Assembly: GCF_004116335.1 (NCBI RefSeq)
Contig: NZ_PDKN01000002.1
Location: forward strand, 124,001 to 188,000
Direction of reading: 5' to 3'
Source of the DNA: Candidatus Marinarcus aquaticus
GTDB lineage: Bacteria > Campylobacterota > Campylobacteria > Campylobacterales > Arcobacteraceae
DNA: 64,000 bases
Position 1 is the first letter of the stretch, and every line of letters begins with the position of its first letter. Below are positions 55,794 to 64,000 of this stretch, piece after piece. The notes beneath the pieces are model-generated. The model was given only the letters and a program-made list of their open reading frames with translations. It had not been told where the DNA came from and did not search any database. The position numbers and the translations under genes were made by a program.

Positions 55794-56075
55794 TTAAAGC
55801 ATACCAGCAAAAATTCTGGCTAAAAAGGTCTCTAAAAATATAAGAATAAAGATAATAATCAGTGGTGCTAAATCAATACCACCGACCACTGTTGGAATAA
55901 ATCGTCGAACCAGTGCATAGGCAGGTTGTGTTAATCGATCTAACATCTGTACAATTGGATTATATGGATCTGGTCTGACCCAACTTAATATGGCTGAGAT
56001 AATAATAACCCAGTAATAGAGTTTTATTATCCCCAGAACAACGACAGCAACTGAGCTTATAAGTGCATCAATCAT
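55794..56075 (-). CDS. YggT family membrane protein
   Basis: A 93-residue protein with two helices and the YggT motif (ILSWVRPDPYNPIVQMLDRLT). The family is linked to cell division and osmotic or membrane stability. Between gltX-like (4-base overlap) and slt, the conserved order in Campylobacter. Confidence 0.88.
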   Translation of the reverse strand: MIDALISSVAVVVLGIIKLYYWVIIISAILSWVRPDPYNPIVQMLDRLTQPAYALVRRFIPTVVGGIDLAPLIIIFILIFLETFLARIFAGML

Positions 56076-57349
56076 TTTACAATTTCTCCTAAATAGTTTT
56101 TAATAAAAGGATAGACTTCATCAAGTGAAGGTCCTGATTCATTTCCTGTTAATATATAGCAAAGTGACGCTGTTGAATCATTAAGGTCAAATTGAGTCTC
56201 TTGTTTTAAATAGTTTAAAAGGGCATCAAAGTTCTCAAAGTAGGGTGCTTTTTCAAGTGCCTCTTTTAAAACAGGAAACTCGTCTTTAAATTTTTTAATT
56301 GGTTTTTTAGGTGCAAATATGGCATCCATTTTCGCCTTGATTTCTTTAATTGTAGAGCAATTATTTAAATAGAGTTTTGAAAGTTTTCCTATATCTTCAT
56401 CGGCAAAACCAATGATTTTGGACAGACGCATATTTCCCATAGTTTCAATATGTTGTTTATTGATCTCTTTTAATTTGTTTATATCAAATGTGAGATTCTC
56501 TTTGGATAAAGAATTAATATCAAACCATTCAAGAGCTTCTTCCAGTGTAAAAATCTCTTTAGGTGCATTGCTCCCTAACAGCACAAGATAGTTTGCAATG
56601 GCTGCAGGTAAAAAACCTTCATCGATTAAGTATTTGACACTGTTGGCTTCTTTTATATCACAACTAATGTCCGCGCAGTGTGTATAAGCAATCACTTTAT
56701 TGTACCCTAATGCTTTTTGAATATGAATCTGTCGAGTTGTGTTCAGCAGGTGCTTTGAAGAGCGAATAATGGTTGAAATATCATAAAGCATATCATCAAC
56801 GGCACAAGCATAATTATATGTCGGTGTTTTATCATGTTTCAAAATAATAAAGGCATCTATTTCATCAGGTGTATGGTTTACACTCCCTTGAAGCGAGTCT
56901 GAAAATTCAATATTTTCAGTTGGTTTTTGCATTCTGATTGTAAAAGGAGCATTGACATTTAAAACCGTTTCATCGCTTAGCGTTGCACAAAAACCATCAT
57001 ATGAGTAAAGTGTGTTCTTTTGTTGAGCTTCTTCTTTGAGTTCATCGAGTTTCTCTTGTGAACAAAAACATGAAAAAGCTTTTTTTTGCATCAAAAGTTG
57101 CATCGCCATTTTTTGATGATATTTTAAGTTCTCACTTTGAAAAATAACACGTGAATGACCAATTGAAAAAAGGGTAAGAAGTTCTTGTATCTCTTTTTCA
57201 CAGTTTTCAATGTTGAGCTCTTTATCTGTATCATCTATACGAAGAACCAACTCTTCTTTGTGTTGTTGAGCGACAATATAGTTTAAAAGAGCAATTCGAA
57301 GACTGTTGATACTTAATGGTTCAGTTGGACTTACGGCAAATCTAAACAC
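56072..57349 (-). CDS. Glutamyl-tRNA synthetase homologue without HIGH and KMSKS motifs
   Basis: A 425-residue protein, co-linear with bacterial GluRS from FRFAVSPT (2-9) through PTYNYACAVDDMLYDIS (about 176-192) to the helical anticodon region. The HIGH motif (normally LHIG) reads LSINS (12-16), the RGxDHLxNT segment reads RSSKHLLNT, and KLSKR reads SCDIKEANS (229-237). These residues bind ATP and are needed for adenylate formation, so ordinary aminoacylation is doubtful. It sits where C. jejuni has gltX1. A second GluRS is expected elsewhere. The reading frame is intact. Confidence 0.85.
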   Translation of the reverse strand: MFRFAVSPTEPLSINSLRIALLNYIVAQQHKEELVLRIDDTDKELNIENCEKEIQELLTLFSIGHSRVIFQSENLKYHQKMAMQLLMQKKAFSCFCSQEKLDELKEEAQQKNTLYSYDGFCATLSDETVLNVNAPFTIRMQKPTENIEFSDSLQGSVNHTPDEIDAFIILKHDKTPTYNYACAVDDMLYDISTIIRSSKHLLNTTRQIHIQKALGYNKVIAYTHCADISCDIKEANSVKYLIDEGFLPAAIANYLVLLGSNAPKEIFTLEEALEWFDINSLSKENLTFDINKLKEINKQHIETMGNMRLSKIIGFADEDIGKLSKLYLNNCSTIKEIKAKMDAIFAPKKPIKKFKDEFPVLKEALEKAPYFENFDALLNYLKQETQFDLNDSTASLCYILTGNESGPSLDEVYPFIKNYLGEIVK

Positions 57350-57350
57350 A

Positions 57351-58655
57351 CTACTTCCTTACAATCGAAAATGAGAGTTGTTCGATTTCTTGGTGTGATT
57401 TGATGAAGTTATTGAGTTCTTCAAGCTCCACTTTTTCGATTTTTTTAAGTTCAAGTTCAGCAAAGTTTGCACCCAAACCTCTATAATAGTAGGTAAATGC
57501 ACGGTTCAGTCTTTGACTGAGTGTTTCAGTTCTTAATGGTTCGCTTCCAAGCAAGAATTTTTTTGCACTATCTAACTCTTTTTGTGTCACTCCCTTTTTC
57601 ACAAACTCATTGACCAACTCTTGTACGAGTTCTTGAGCCTCTTTTGCACTCTCTAGTTTGGTTTGTAAATAACCAGTAAAGTAGGTGTGTGATTTATTCA
57701 CTGAGATATACCCATATGCACTATAAGCTAAACCACGTTTCACACGAATCTCCTCCATAAGACGGCTACCAAAACCACTTCCACCTAGGATAAATGAAGC
57801 CACTTTTGCTAAATAGGTGTGTTGGTCTTGTGAGGTCATAAAGAATGGACTGGCAAAATAGATATAGGCTTGTTCTGTCTCTTTGATCTCCTCTTTAACT
57901 TGAGCTTTGCTTGTGATTGAAATGGTTTCAAGTTCCTCATTTTTTCCTTTTGGAAGATTTGTAAGAAGTTTTTTGATTTGTTTTTCTAACTCTTCAAACG
58001 TAATCTCACCGCCTGCAACGACAATTAAGTTATTTAACGTCAATGCATTATCTAAAAAAGCTTTGATATCTTTGACTTTAATATTTGCAATAGACTCAAT
58101 GGTTCCACTTGAAGGGTTTTCAAGAGCTGTATCTTTAAAAATAAGCTTTTTGAGGTTATTTTTTGCAACATAATCGTAGTCATTCTCTTTACGTTTCAAA
58201 ACACCCATTTGTGTTGTTTTAATTTTATCAAGAACGTTTTTATCATAATTAGGTGAAGCCAACAAATCTTTTAAAAGTTTTAAGCCTGTTGTATATTCAC
58301 TTTTTAAGCTCGCTAATTCAATCACAAAGGTTTCAAACCCATTGGATGCACTTAAAGAAATTGCACGGTTTTCAAGCTTTTGGGCAAACTTTACGCTTCC
58401 TAGCTCTTTTGTTCCTTCGTTTAAAAGTTTTGCACTGATATTGGCAAGTCCTGGTTTTGTTTTATCTTGTATATAACCTGAGTTTTTAAATACAAGTTGC
58501 ATATTAAATGTCGGCAGTGAGTTCTCTTGCTCAAAAATAACGGGTATTTCAACACCACTTATTGTAACATGCTTAATTGTAGCACTCATTAAAAATCCTT
58601 GTGTACATAGTGTAATGAATAAAAGATTAAAAAGTAAGCGTGATAGCTTAGTCAT
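57351..58655 (-). CDS. M16 peptidase-like protein without HXXEH
   Basis: A 434-residue secreted protein with the two M16 domains (about 30-215 and 220-434; SGGSGFGSRLMEEIRVKRGLAYSAYGY in family style). The zinc motif HXXEH after PGLA is replaced by NISAK, so it is non-catalytic, like subunit-type M16 proteins (YmxG/PqqL partners). One base from the gltX-like gene and 2 from mqnC. Confidence 0.88.
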   Translation of the reverse strand: MTKLSRLLFNLLFITLCTQGFLMSATIKHVTISGVEIPVIFEQENSLPTFNMQLVFKNSGYIQDKTKPGLANISAKLLNEGTKELGSVKFAQKLENRAISLSASNGFETFVIELASLKSEYTTGLKLLKDLLASPNYDKNVLDKIKTTQMGVLKRKENDYDYVAKNNLKKLIFKDTALENPSSGTIESIANIKVKDIKAFLDNALTLNNLIVVAGGEITFEELEKQIKKLLTNLPKGKNEELETISITSKAQVKEEIKETEQAYIYFASPFFMTSQDQHTYLAKVASFILGGSGFGSRLMEEIRVKRGLAYSAYGYISVNKSHTYFTGYLQTKLESAKEAQELVQELVNEFVKKGVTQKELDSAKKFLLGSEPLRTETLSQRLNRAFTYYYRGLGANFAELELKKIEKVELEELNNFIKSHQEIEQLSFSIVRK

Positions 58656-58656
58656 T

Positions 58657-59715
58657 TTAAAACCTTTCTAGTATTTCGTAGGCAGTATTTCGTTTAGCAG
58701 GGTTTTCCCCCACATCTTTGATGAGTTGTATCATTTCATCTTGATTCATGCAGTTTGTAGCTCCTGCAGCAGCTACTACATTCTCTTCCATCATGGTACT
58801 TCCTAAGTCATTGGCACCAAATTTAAGAGCCATTTGACCAATATAACTTCCTTGAGTAACCCATGAACTTTGAATATTTTTAAAATTGTCTAAAAAGAGT
58901 CGTGCAACGGCAAGCAGTCTGAGATATCGATTTGAAGATTGTGGTTTTAAATCGGGTATTTCTTGAAGCAGTTTGGTGTTGGCACTTTGAAATGACCACA
59001 TGATAAAGGCTCTAAAACCACCCGTTCTGTCTTGAAGTTCTCTGATTTTATCCCAATGTTCAATGATCTCTTCATCGGTTTCAACGGTACCAAACATCAT
59101 GGTTGCAGTTGTTTTCATATCAATTTTGTGAGCAGCTTCATGGACATCCAACCACTTTTGAGCATCCAGTTTTTTAGGTGCGACAATATCTCGTACTCGA
59201 TCACTTAATATTTCAGCTCCAGCTCCAGGAATAGAACTTAACCCTTTTGCTTGAAGTCGTGTCAAAACTTCATTATAAGTAAGTTTAGAAACCTTTGCAA
59301 TATAATCAATCTCAATAGCTGAAAAAGAGTGCAGTGTGATTTGTGGAAAATTTGTATGAATGTGTTCAACTAAATCTTCATAAAAATCAATTTTTAATTT
59401 AGGGTGAACACCCCCTTGCATTAAAATTTGAGTTCCACCAATGGCTAAAAGCTCTTCAATTTTTTGATCAATTTCTTCATAGGATAAAATATAGGCATCA
59501 TCGTCTCGTCCATGTCTGTAAAAAGCGCAGAATTTACAATCTACAAAACAGACATTGGTATAGTTTATGTTTCTATCAACCACAAAAGTAGTGGTTTTAG
59601 TAGGATGCAGTTGAAGTTTTTTTTCAAATGCCAACTCTCCCAGTTCTAAAAGAGGCATATTTTGAATTAAATCAAGTGCCTCCTCTTTCGTCAATCTCTT
59701 CTCTAAATCAATCAT
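58657..59715 (-). CDS. mqnC: Cyclic dehypoxanthinyl futalosine synthase
   Basis: A 352-residue radical-SAM enzyme of the futalosine menaquinone pathway. The cluster motif CxxxCxFC is CFVDCKFCAF (about residues 56-65), followed by YRHGRDDDAYILS and GGVHPKL; the C-terminal Met/Glu-rich region fits MqnC rather than MqnE. Its ATG overlaps the bamA stop by 1 base. Confidence 0.94.
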   Translation of the reverse strand: MIDLEKRLTKEEALDLIQNMPLLELGELAFEKKLQLHPTKTTTFVVDRNINYTNVCFVDCKFCAFYRHGRDDDAYILSYEEIDQKIEELLAIGGTQILMQGGVHPKLKIDFYEDLVEHIHTNFPQITLHSFSAIEIDYIAKVSKLTYNEVLTRLQAKGLSSIPGAGAEILSDRVRDIVAPKKLDAQKWLDVHEAAHKIDMKTTATMMFGTVETDEEIIEHWDKIRELQDRTGGFRAFIMWSFQSANTKLLQEIPDLKPQSSNRYLRLLAVARLFLDNFKNIQSSWVTQGSYIGQMALKFGANDLGSTMMEENVVAAAGATNCMNQDEMIQLIKDVGENPAKRNTAYEILERF

Positions 59716-61988
59716 TAAAAGCTGGTTCCTAAACTAAATTCAAAGGTTGATGTTTTATCTCCTGATTCATCATCAATTGGTTGAGCAAAGATAAATTGCA
59801 GTGGACCAAATGGTGAGACCCACTCAATAAGGGCACCTGTACCACTTCGTTTAATATCATTAAATGAATCTTCCCCAATCATACCGTAATCATAAAAAAG
59901 ACCCCATCGCATTTTTGCAGAAGGCACCAATGGGAAACTCAATTCAAAACCATTGGTGAACATTTTTGTGTATGGGTCATCATTGACATTTTCATCATAA
60001 TCTGGACCAAATGCATATGATTCATATCCTCTGAGTGATTTTGGTCCCCCTAAATAGAATGAACTTCCGTATGGAACCATACCGTTATCTTCAATGATTT
60101 TAAGATTGGCTCTATATCTGAATACAGCATCCCAATCTAACCAGTTTTCAAGCGAGTAGAAGTATTTAAAGTACGTTGAACTCTCAATGTATTTTGCATC
60201 TCCCCCTACACCTGCAAACTCTAAAGAGGTTCCTGCTTTAATACCATTTCTTGGAAAATAGTAATCATCTGTTGAGTTGTAATTAATATAAGGTGTAATA
60301 GAGCTTAAAAGGTAATCTTCATCTTCTCTCATAAAATTAGATGGATTGGCTTTATTGGAAGCATAATCGTCTTCATAATCAAACTCTTCTTCAATGTTCT
60401 CTAGTTTATATGTTAACCCTGCATAAAAGTTTCGTGTGAGTTCTTTTCCTACACTGATAGAAAATCCCGTTGTTTTTTTATCCAGATCATACTCTCCATA
60501 ATCATTGTCGTGTTCAATATCGAGTGTTCGATTATAAATACTGAAACTTCCATTGTAACTGCTGTCATTAATTGCTGGGTTTGCTAAAGAGAGTTCAAAG
60601 TTATCTCTTTTATCTGAAGTATCAATAGAGAAACCTAAGTTAAGACCTGAACCAAAGATATTTCTGTCTTGAATTGAGGCATTTACAATGAAACCATCAT
60701 ATGAACCAAATCCACCACCAAGTATGAGTTGACCCGTTGGCATCTCTTTCACTTTGACAATTAAGTCCATTTTATCTTCAGAAATTCTTTTTTGATCAAT
60801 CGTTACGTCTTCAAAGAAACCTTGACGTTTTAATTTACTGATAGAGTCTTTATAGTCTGTTAAGCTGTATAAATCCCCATGAGCCAAATAGACATTTCTT
60901 CTTATAACTCGGTCTAATGTTTTGGTGTTTCCAGAGATATAAACATCATTGATGTATACTTTTTTACCTGGAATGACAGAATAAACGATACTGGCTTTTT
61001 TATTTTCAGTGTCTTTTTTAATATCAAATTGTACTTGAGTATAAGCATACCCCAAATCGGCAATTTGTGTTTTAATATACTCCACATCTTTTCGAAGCTT
61101 CTTCATATTAAACACATCGTCTTTTTCAAGTTGAAGTTTTGGGTAAAGGCTTGCTGGGTCCATAATAGAAGCATCCAAATAGATGATTACATCATCCACA
61201 CTGTATTGTACCCCTTCTTCAATAAAAAAGTCCAGTTTTGCTTGGTTCGCTGCAAAGTCTACTTTCATAAAAGGTGGTTTTACTTTGGAGTCCAAGAATC
61301 CATGTTCAAAATAGAGTTCGTTGATTCGCATGTTCTCATAAGGGAGTTGATCTACCATTACTTCCCCACTGTTTTGTCCAAACCACCAAGAGACAAAGTC
61401 TTCTTCTCTGTTCGCTGTTACGGGTTCGAAATCATCTTCATCTAAATAAGTAGCTCCATTATAGTTTACTTTTTTGATGATAATTTCATCCCCTTTGTTT
61501 ACATCTACTGTAACTGCAACGGAATCATCATTGAGTTTATCAATAGTGATTTCAACGACTGAGTTGACGTACCCTTCTCGTTGAAGTTCTGTTAAGAGTT
61601 GCTCTTTGGCATTTTGGATTTTTGCTTTTGTGTACATGGTTCCTTTTGAGAGACCAATTCGTTTTAGCACTTCATCAATATCTTCTTGTCGTGACTTATA
61701 ACCGTTCATTTCTGCATTTGCAATGGATGGTTTTTCTGTAAAAATAAATTCTAAGATTCCTTTGTTGTCGTTTACTCTGATGTCATCAAAATAGCCGAAT
61801 CGATAAAATTTCTTAATGGCTTCATTTACTTTATCAACGTCTAGCTCATCACCTTCTTTAATATCAATCGTTTCTAGGGCAATTTTTGGAGAAACTTTTG
61901 ATAGGTTTTTAAACTCAATTTTTTGAATTGTTTGGGCTCCAAGTATCGAAGCTAGCGCAATAGATATAAAAGCGACACTTTTTTTCAC
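59715..61988 (-). CDS. bamA: Outer-membrane assembly factor BamA
   Basis: A 757-residue outer-membrane protein: signal peptide (to about 19), five POTRA domains (to about 420), then a 16-stranded Omp85 barrel with the lid-loop GPKSLRGYESYAFGP and a C-terminal phenylalanine. It inserts beta-barrel proteins. The bamA-tyrA neighbourhood is as in C. jejuni. Confidence 0.95.
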   Translation of the reverse strand: MKKSVAFISIALASILGAQTIQKIEFKNLSKVSPKIALETIDIKEGDELDVDKVNEAIKKFYRFGYFDDIRVNDNKGILEFIFTEKPSIANAEMNGYKSRQEDIDEVLKRIGLSKGTMYTKAKIQNAKEQLLTELQREGYVNSVVEITIDKLNDDSVAVTVDVNKGDEIIIKKVNYNGATYLDEDDFEPVTANREEDFVSWWFGQNSGEVMVDQLPYENMRINELYFEHGFLDSKVKPPFMKVDFAANQAKLDFFIEEGVQYSVDDVIIYLDASIMDPASLYPKLQLEKDDVFNMKKLRKDVEYIKTQIADLGYAYTQVQFDIKKDTENKKASIVYSVIPGKKVYINDVYISGNTKTLDRVIRRNVYLAHGDLYSLTDYKDSISKLKRQGFFEDVTIDQKRISEDKMDLIVKVKEMPTGQLILGGGFGSYDGFIVNASIQDRNIFGSGLNLGFSIDTSDKRDNFELSLANPAINDSSYNGSFSIYNRTLDIEHDNDYGEYDLDKKTTGFSISVGKELTRNFYAGLTYKLENIEEEFDYEDDYASNKANPSNFMREDEDYLLSSITPYINYNSTDDYYFPRNGIKAGTSLEFAGVGGDAKYIESSTYFKYFYSLENWLDWDAVFRYRANLKIIEDNGMVPYGSSFYLGGPKSLRGYESYAFGPDYDENVNDDPYTKMFTNGFELSFPLVPSAKMRWGLFYDYGMIGEDSFNDIKRSGTGALIEWVSPFGPLQFIFAQPIDDESGDKTSTFEFSLGTSF

Positions 61989-62061
61989 AGTTATCCTTAG
62001 TATTGTAGTTATAAAATAAAGTAGCTAATATAACTAAATAAACTTTATAGGATGGTTAAGA

Positions 62062-62067
62062 TATAAT
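62062..62067 (+). promoter_or_regulatory. -10 box (TATAAT) for tyrA
   Basis: TATAAT 36-41 bases before the GTG start; AAAGG RBS follows at about 62092. Confidence 0.5.
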
Positions 62068-62102
62068 ATTTTGAAATTTAATAGATTATTTAAAGGTTTA
62101 CA

Positions 62103-62933
62103 GTGAATATAGGAATTATTGGATTGGGTTTAATGGGAGGATCGATTGCTAAAGCAGTAAAAAAATACTCCATTGCAAAAAATGTATACGGTTACGTGAG
62201 CAGAGAATCAACTAAAAAAGAGGTTTTAGAATTAGGTTTGGTTGATGAAATAATGGATTTAGATGCATTAAAAGAGCAATCGGATGTGATTATTTTGGCC
62301 ATTCCAGTTGATGCAATCATTGAGATGTTCCCACAATTTTTAGATATATCAAAAAATACAACCATCATTGATTTGGGTTCAACCAAAGAGTTTATTATTG
62401 AAAATGTACCAGAGAGTATCAGGGAGCAGTTTATTGCAGCACACCCTATGACTGGAACAGAAAAATCTGGACCAAAAGCAGCAATTGATGAGTTGTATGA
62501 AGGTAAAACGGTTGTTTTATGTAATTTAGAAAAGAATGAAAACATACATGTCAATAAAGCTTTTAGGATTTTTCAAGGCATTGGTATGCGTATTGTGGTT
62601 ATGGATGCAAAAGACCATGATATTCATGCGTGTTATATGTCACATCTGCCTCATGCCATCTCTTTTTCATTAGCCAATACGGTCATGGGACATGAAGATC
62701 CAAAATCAATCATTGCCTTAGCTGCGGGTGGTTTTAAAGATATGAGTCGTATTGCTAAATCAAGCCCCGATATGTGGACCGATATTTTCAAACAAAACAA
62801 AAAAAACTTACTCAGTTCCATTGAAGTGTTTGAAAAACAGATGCAAATGGTGAAAACAATGGTTGAAAATGATGATTATGAGCAATTAAAAAAGTGGATG
62901 ATAAAGGCAAATTCTCTACACGAAATACTCTAA
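62103..62933 (+). CDS. tyrA: Prephenate dehydrogenase
   Basis: A 276-residue NAD-dependent enzyme of tyrosine synthesis, from a GTG start with AAAGG upstream. Rossmann motif GLGLMGGS (residues 6-13), HPMTGTEKSGP and the catalytic His in YMSHLPHA are present. Monofunctional, without a chorismate mutase domain. Followed 14 bases later by the luxP-like gene. Confidence 0.95.
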   Translation: MNIGIIGLGLMGGSIAKAVKKYSIAKNVYGYVSRESTKKEVLELGLVDEIMDLDALKEQSDVIILAIPVDAIIEMFPQFLDISKNTTIIDLGSTKEFIIENVPESIREQFIAAHPMTGTEKSGPKAAIDELYEGKTVVLCNLEKNENIHVNKAFRIFQGIGMRIVVMDAKDHDIHACYMSHLPHAISFSLANTVMGHEDPKSIIALAAGGFKDMSRIAKSSPDMWTDIFKQNKKNLLSSIEVFEKQMQMVKTMVENDDYEQLKKWMIKANSLHEIL

Positions 62934-62947
62934 CCAAAGGATAGGAC

Positions 62948-64000
62948 ATGCGTTATCTCATATTGATTTTTTTTTGTGTACTTCAGCTGAGTGCTAATGC
63001 GTATTGGACCATTGATGAATATGTTGAAAAAAATCCTGAACAAAAGTATTACATGCAACATTTCAATAAAATGGTTCAAGGTAACGCAGTTCCTTTAACA
63101 CAAACACACAAAAAAGTTAAAATTGCCTTGTTGTATCCGGGTAATCAAATTACAGATTATTGGAAACGAAGTCAAACCTCGTTTGAAGCACGTTTACAAG
63201 AGTTACATGTGAATTATGAAGTTATTCCTGTTTTTGTAGATGAGAATGATGTGAAAACAATGCAACAAAAATTGAAAGAGCTATTGGCTTTAAAGAGTGA
63301 TTATCTGGTTTTTACACTCAATATTGATGGGCATAAAAAACTCATTTCACAACTTATTACCAATAAAAAACCAAAACTGATTTTGCAAAATATTACGACA
63401 CCATTGAAACAATGGGGTGATACGCAACCTTTTATGTATGTTGGATTTGACCATGTAGAGGGTACAAAATTGTTAGCTAAGTATTATGCAAAAACACTTC
63501 CTAAACATTCTAATTATTTGATGTTGTATCATAACGAAGGGTACATCTCTCAGATGCGAGGCGACAGTTTTATTCATATTTTTAAAGATGATTACACTCT
63601 TAAAGGTGCTTATTACACTTATGTGAAGAAAGAGTTGGCAAAACGAATAGTCAAAGAGTATTCAGGACTTGATAACATAAGTTTTATTTACAACTGTTCA
63701 ACGGACATTGCTGTGGGTGCGAGTGAAGCTTTAGAAGAATTGGGCATGAAAGAAAAAATCATGATCAATGGTTGGGGTGGTGGAAGCTTAGAGCTTCAGA
63801 TGATTCAAGAAGGAAAACTTGACGTTACGGCGATGCGAATGAATGATGACAATGGTGTAGCTATGGCTGAAGCAATTAAGCTTGATATTATGAACAAAAG
63901 CGTTCCTACCATTTATTCAGGGCAGTTTGAGTTGGTGGATAAAAACAGTACCAAAGAGGAAATAGAATCATTCAAACAGCGAGCATTTAGGTACAGTCAT
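62948..64000 (+). CDS. LuxP-like autoinducer-2 binding periplasmic protein (3' end outside window)
   Basis: At least 351 codons, open to the window edge. Signal peptide ending at ANA (about residue 18), then AYWTIDEYVEKNPEQ as in LuxP, and the periplasmic-binding fold KIALLYPGNQITDYW, DGHKKLI, VGFDHVEGTKLLA and CSTDIAVGASEAL. LuxP binds AI-2 and signals through LuxQ; the downstream partner is outside the window. Other sugar binding cannot be excluded. No ABC transporter gene is visible. Confidence 0.8.
   Translation, partial: MRYLILIFFCVLQLSANAYWTIDEYVEKNPEQKYYMQHFNKMVQGNAVPLTQTHKKVKIALLYPGNQITDYWKRSQTSFEARLQELHVNYEVIPVFVDENDVKTMQQKLKELLALKSDYLVFTLNIDGHKKLISQLITNKKPKLILQNITTPLKQWGDTQPFMYVGFDHVEGTKLLAKYYAKTLPKHSNYLMLYHNEGYISQMRGDSFIHIFKDDYTLKGAYYTYVKKELAKRIVKEYSGLDNISFIYNCSTDIAVGASEALEELGMKEKIMINGWGGGSLELQMIQEGKLDVTAMRMNDDNGVAMAEAIKLDIMNKSVPTIYSGQFELVDKNSTKEEIESFKQRAFRYSH

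Overview
This window is AT-rich chromosomal DNA from a member of the Campylobacterota (former Epsilonproteobacteria), most likely from the Arcobacter group. The assignment is by gene content and gene order, not by a database search. Pointers are the futalosine-route menaquinone gene mqnC, an HslV with a short pre-threonine leader, a stand-alone FlhB C-terminal paralogue (FlhX), a bifunctional-looking RibB with a decayed GTP cyclohydrolase half, and gene blocks that I recall from Campylobacter jejuni (metG-small gene-fbp-mobB-lipoprotein-slt-yggT-gltX; cysE-speA-hisS-tmk-coaD-ubiX; bamA-tyrA) and Helicobacter pylori (tatD-mltD-rlpA-kdsC-lptC-lptA-engB, with pbp2 close by). There are no rRNA genes, CRISPR arrays, insertion sequences or prophage. 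Almost all of the window is core genome.

Layout. 1-9.3 kb: a truncated haem-sensor GGDEF/EAL protein, an M23 peptidase, an orphan nuclease-like protein, tRNA modification (tapT), a HugZ-like protein, a CNNM/CBS magnesium-type transporter, a FlaG-like protein and a DMT transporter. 9.4-21.3 kb, all minus strand: a chemoreceptor, DUF309, uvrA, TauE, then the cysE-speA-hisS-tmk-coaD-ubiX run. 21.5-31.3 kb, all plus strand: an apparently inactive serine-recombinase-like protein, rplI-hslV-hslU, tatD, then cell-wall and LPS-export genes ending with engB and a GNAT acetyltransferase. 31.4-36.7 kb, minus: fliP, mrdA, an MreD-like protein, flhX and a FliK-like protein with internal repeats. 36.7-38.7 kb: two five-gene tRNA clusters (Gln-Tyr-Phe-Gly-Leu and Gln-fMet-Met-Thr-fMet in transcription order) around three small protein genes. 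38.8-42.9 kb: ribB and a three-gene unit with a diguanylate cyclase between two PhnD-like binding proteins. 43-48 kb: a sodium-pumping oxaloacetate decarboxylase operon ending in pckA and a strong terminator. 48.3-62 kb: an S24-type regulator with a clear promoter and operator, a Mur-ligase-like remnant protein, metG, fbp, mobB, slt, a GluRS-like protein, an M16-like protein, mqnC and bamA. The window closes with tyrA and the start of a LuxP-like autoinducer-binding protein.

How the parts fit. Signalling is prominent: two GGDEF proteins, one chemoreceptor, and three periplasmic binding proteins with no transporter next to them (two PhnD-like, one LuxP-like). Envelope building is the second theme (M23, MltD, RlpA, Slt, PBP2, LptA/LptC, KdsC, BamA). 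Central carbon flow at the oxaloacetate/PEP node is covered by OadGAB, PckA and Fbp, which points to gluconeogenic growth on organic or amino acids.

The most unusual observations are proteins that keep a fold but have lost the active-site motifs: a full-length GluRS homologue without HIGH and KMSKS motifs, a Mur ligase-like protein without a P-loop, a serine recombinase without its serine, an M16 protein without HXXEH, a RibA domain without its zinc cysteines, and a CZB domain without zinc ligands. Also notable are a tatD gene that appears to start with ATT, and the PhnD-DGC-PhnD module, which is the best candidate here for an undescribed signalling system.
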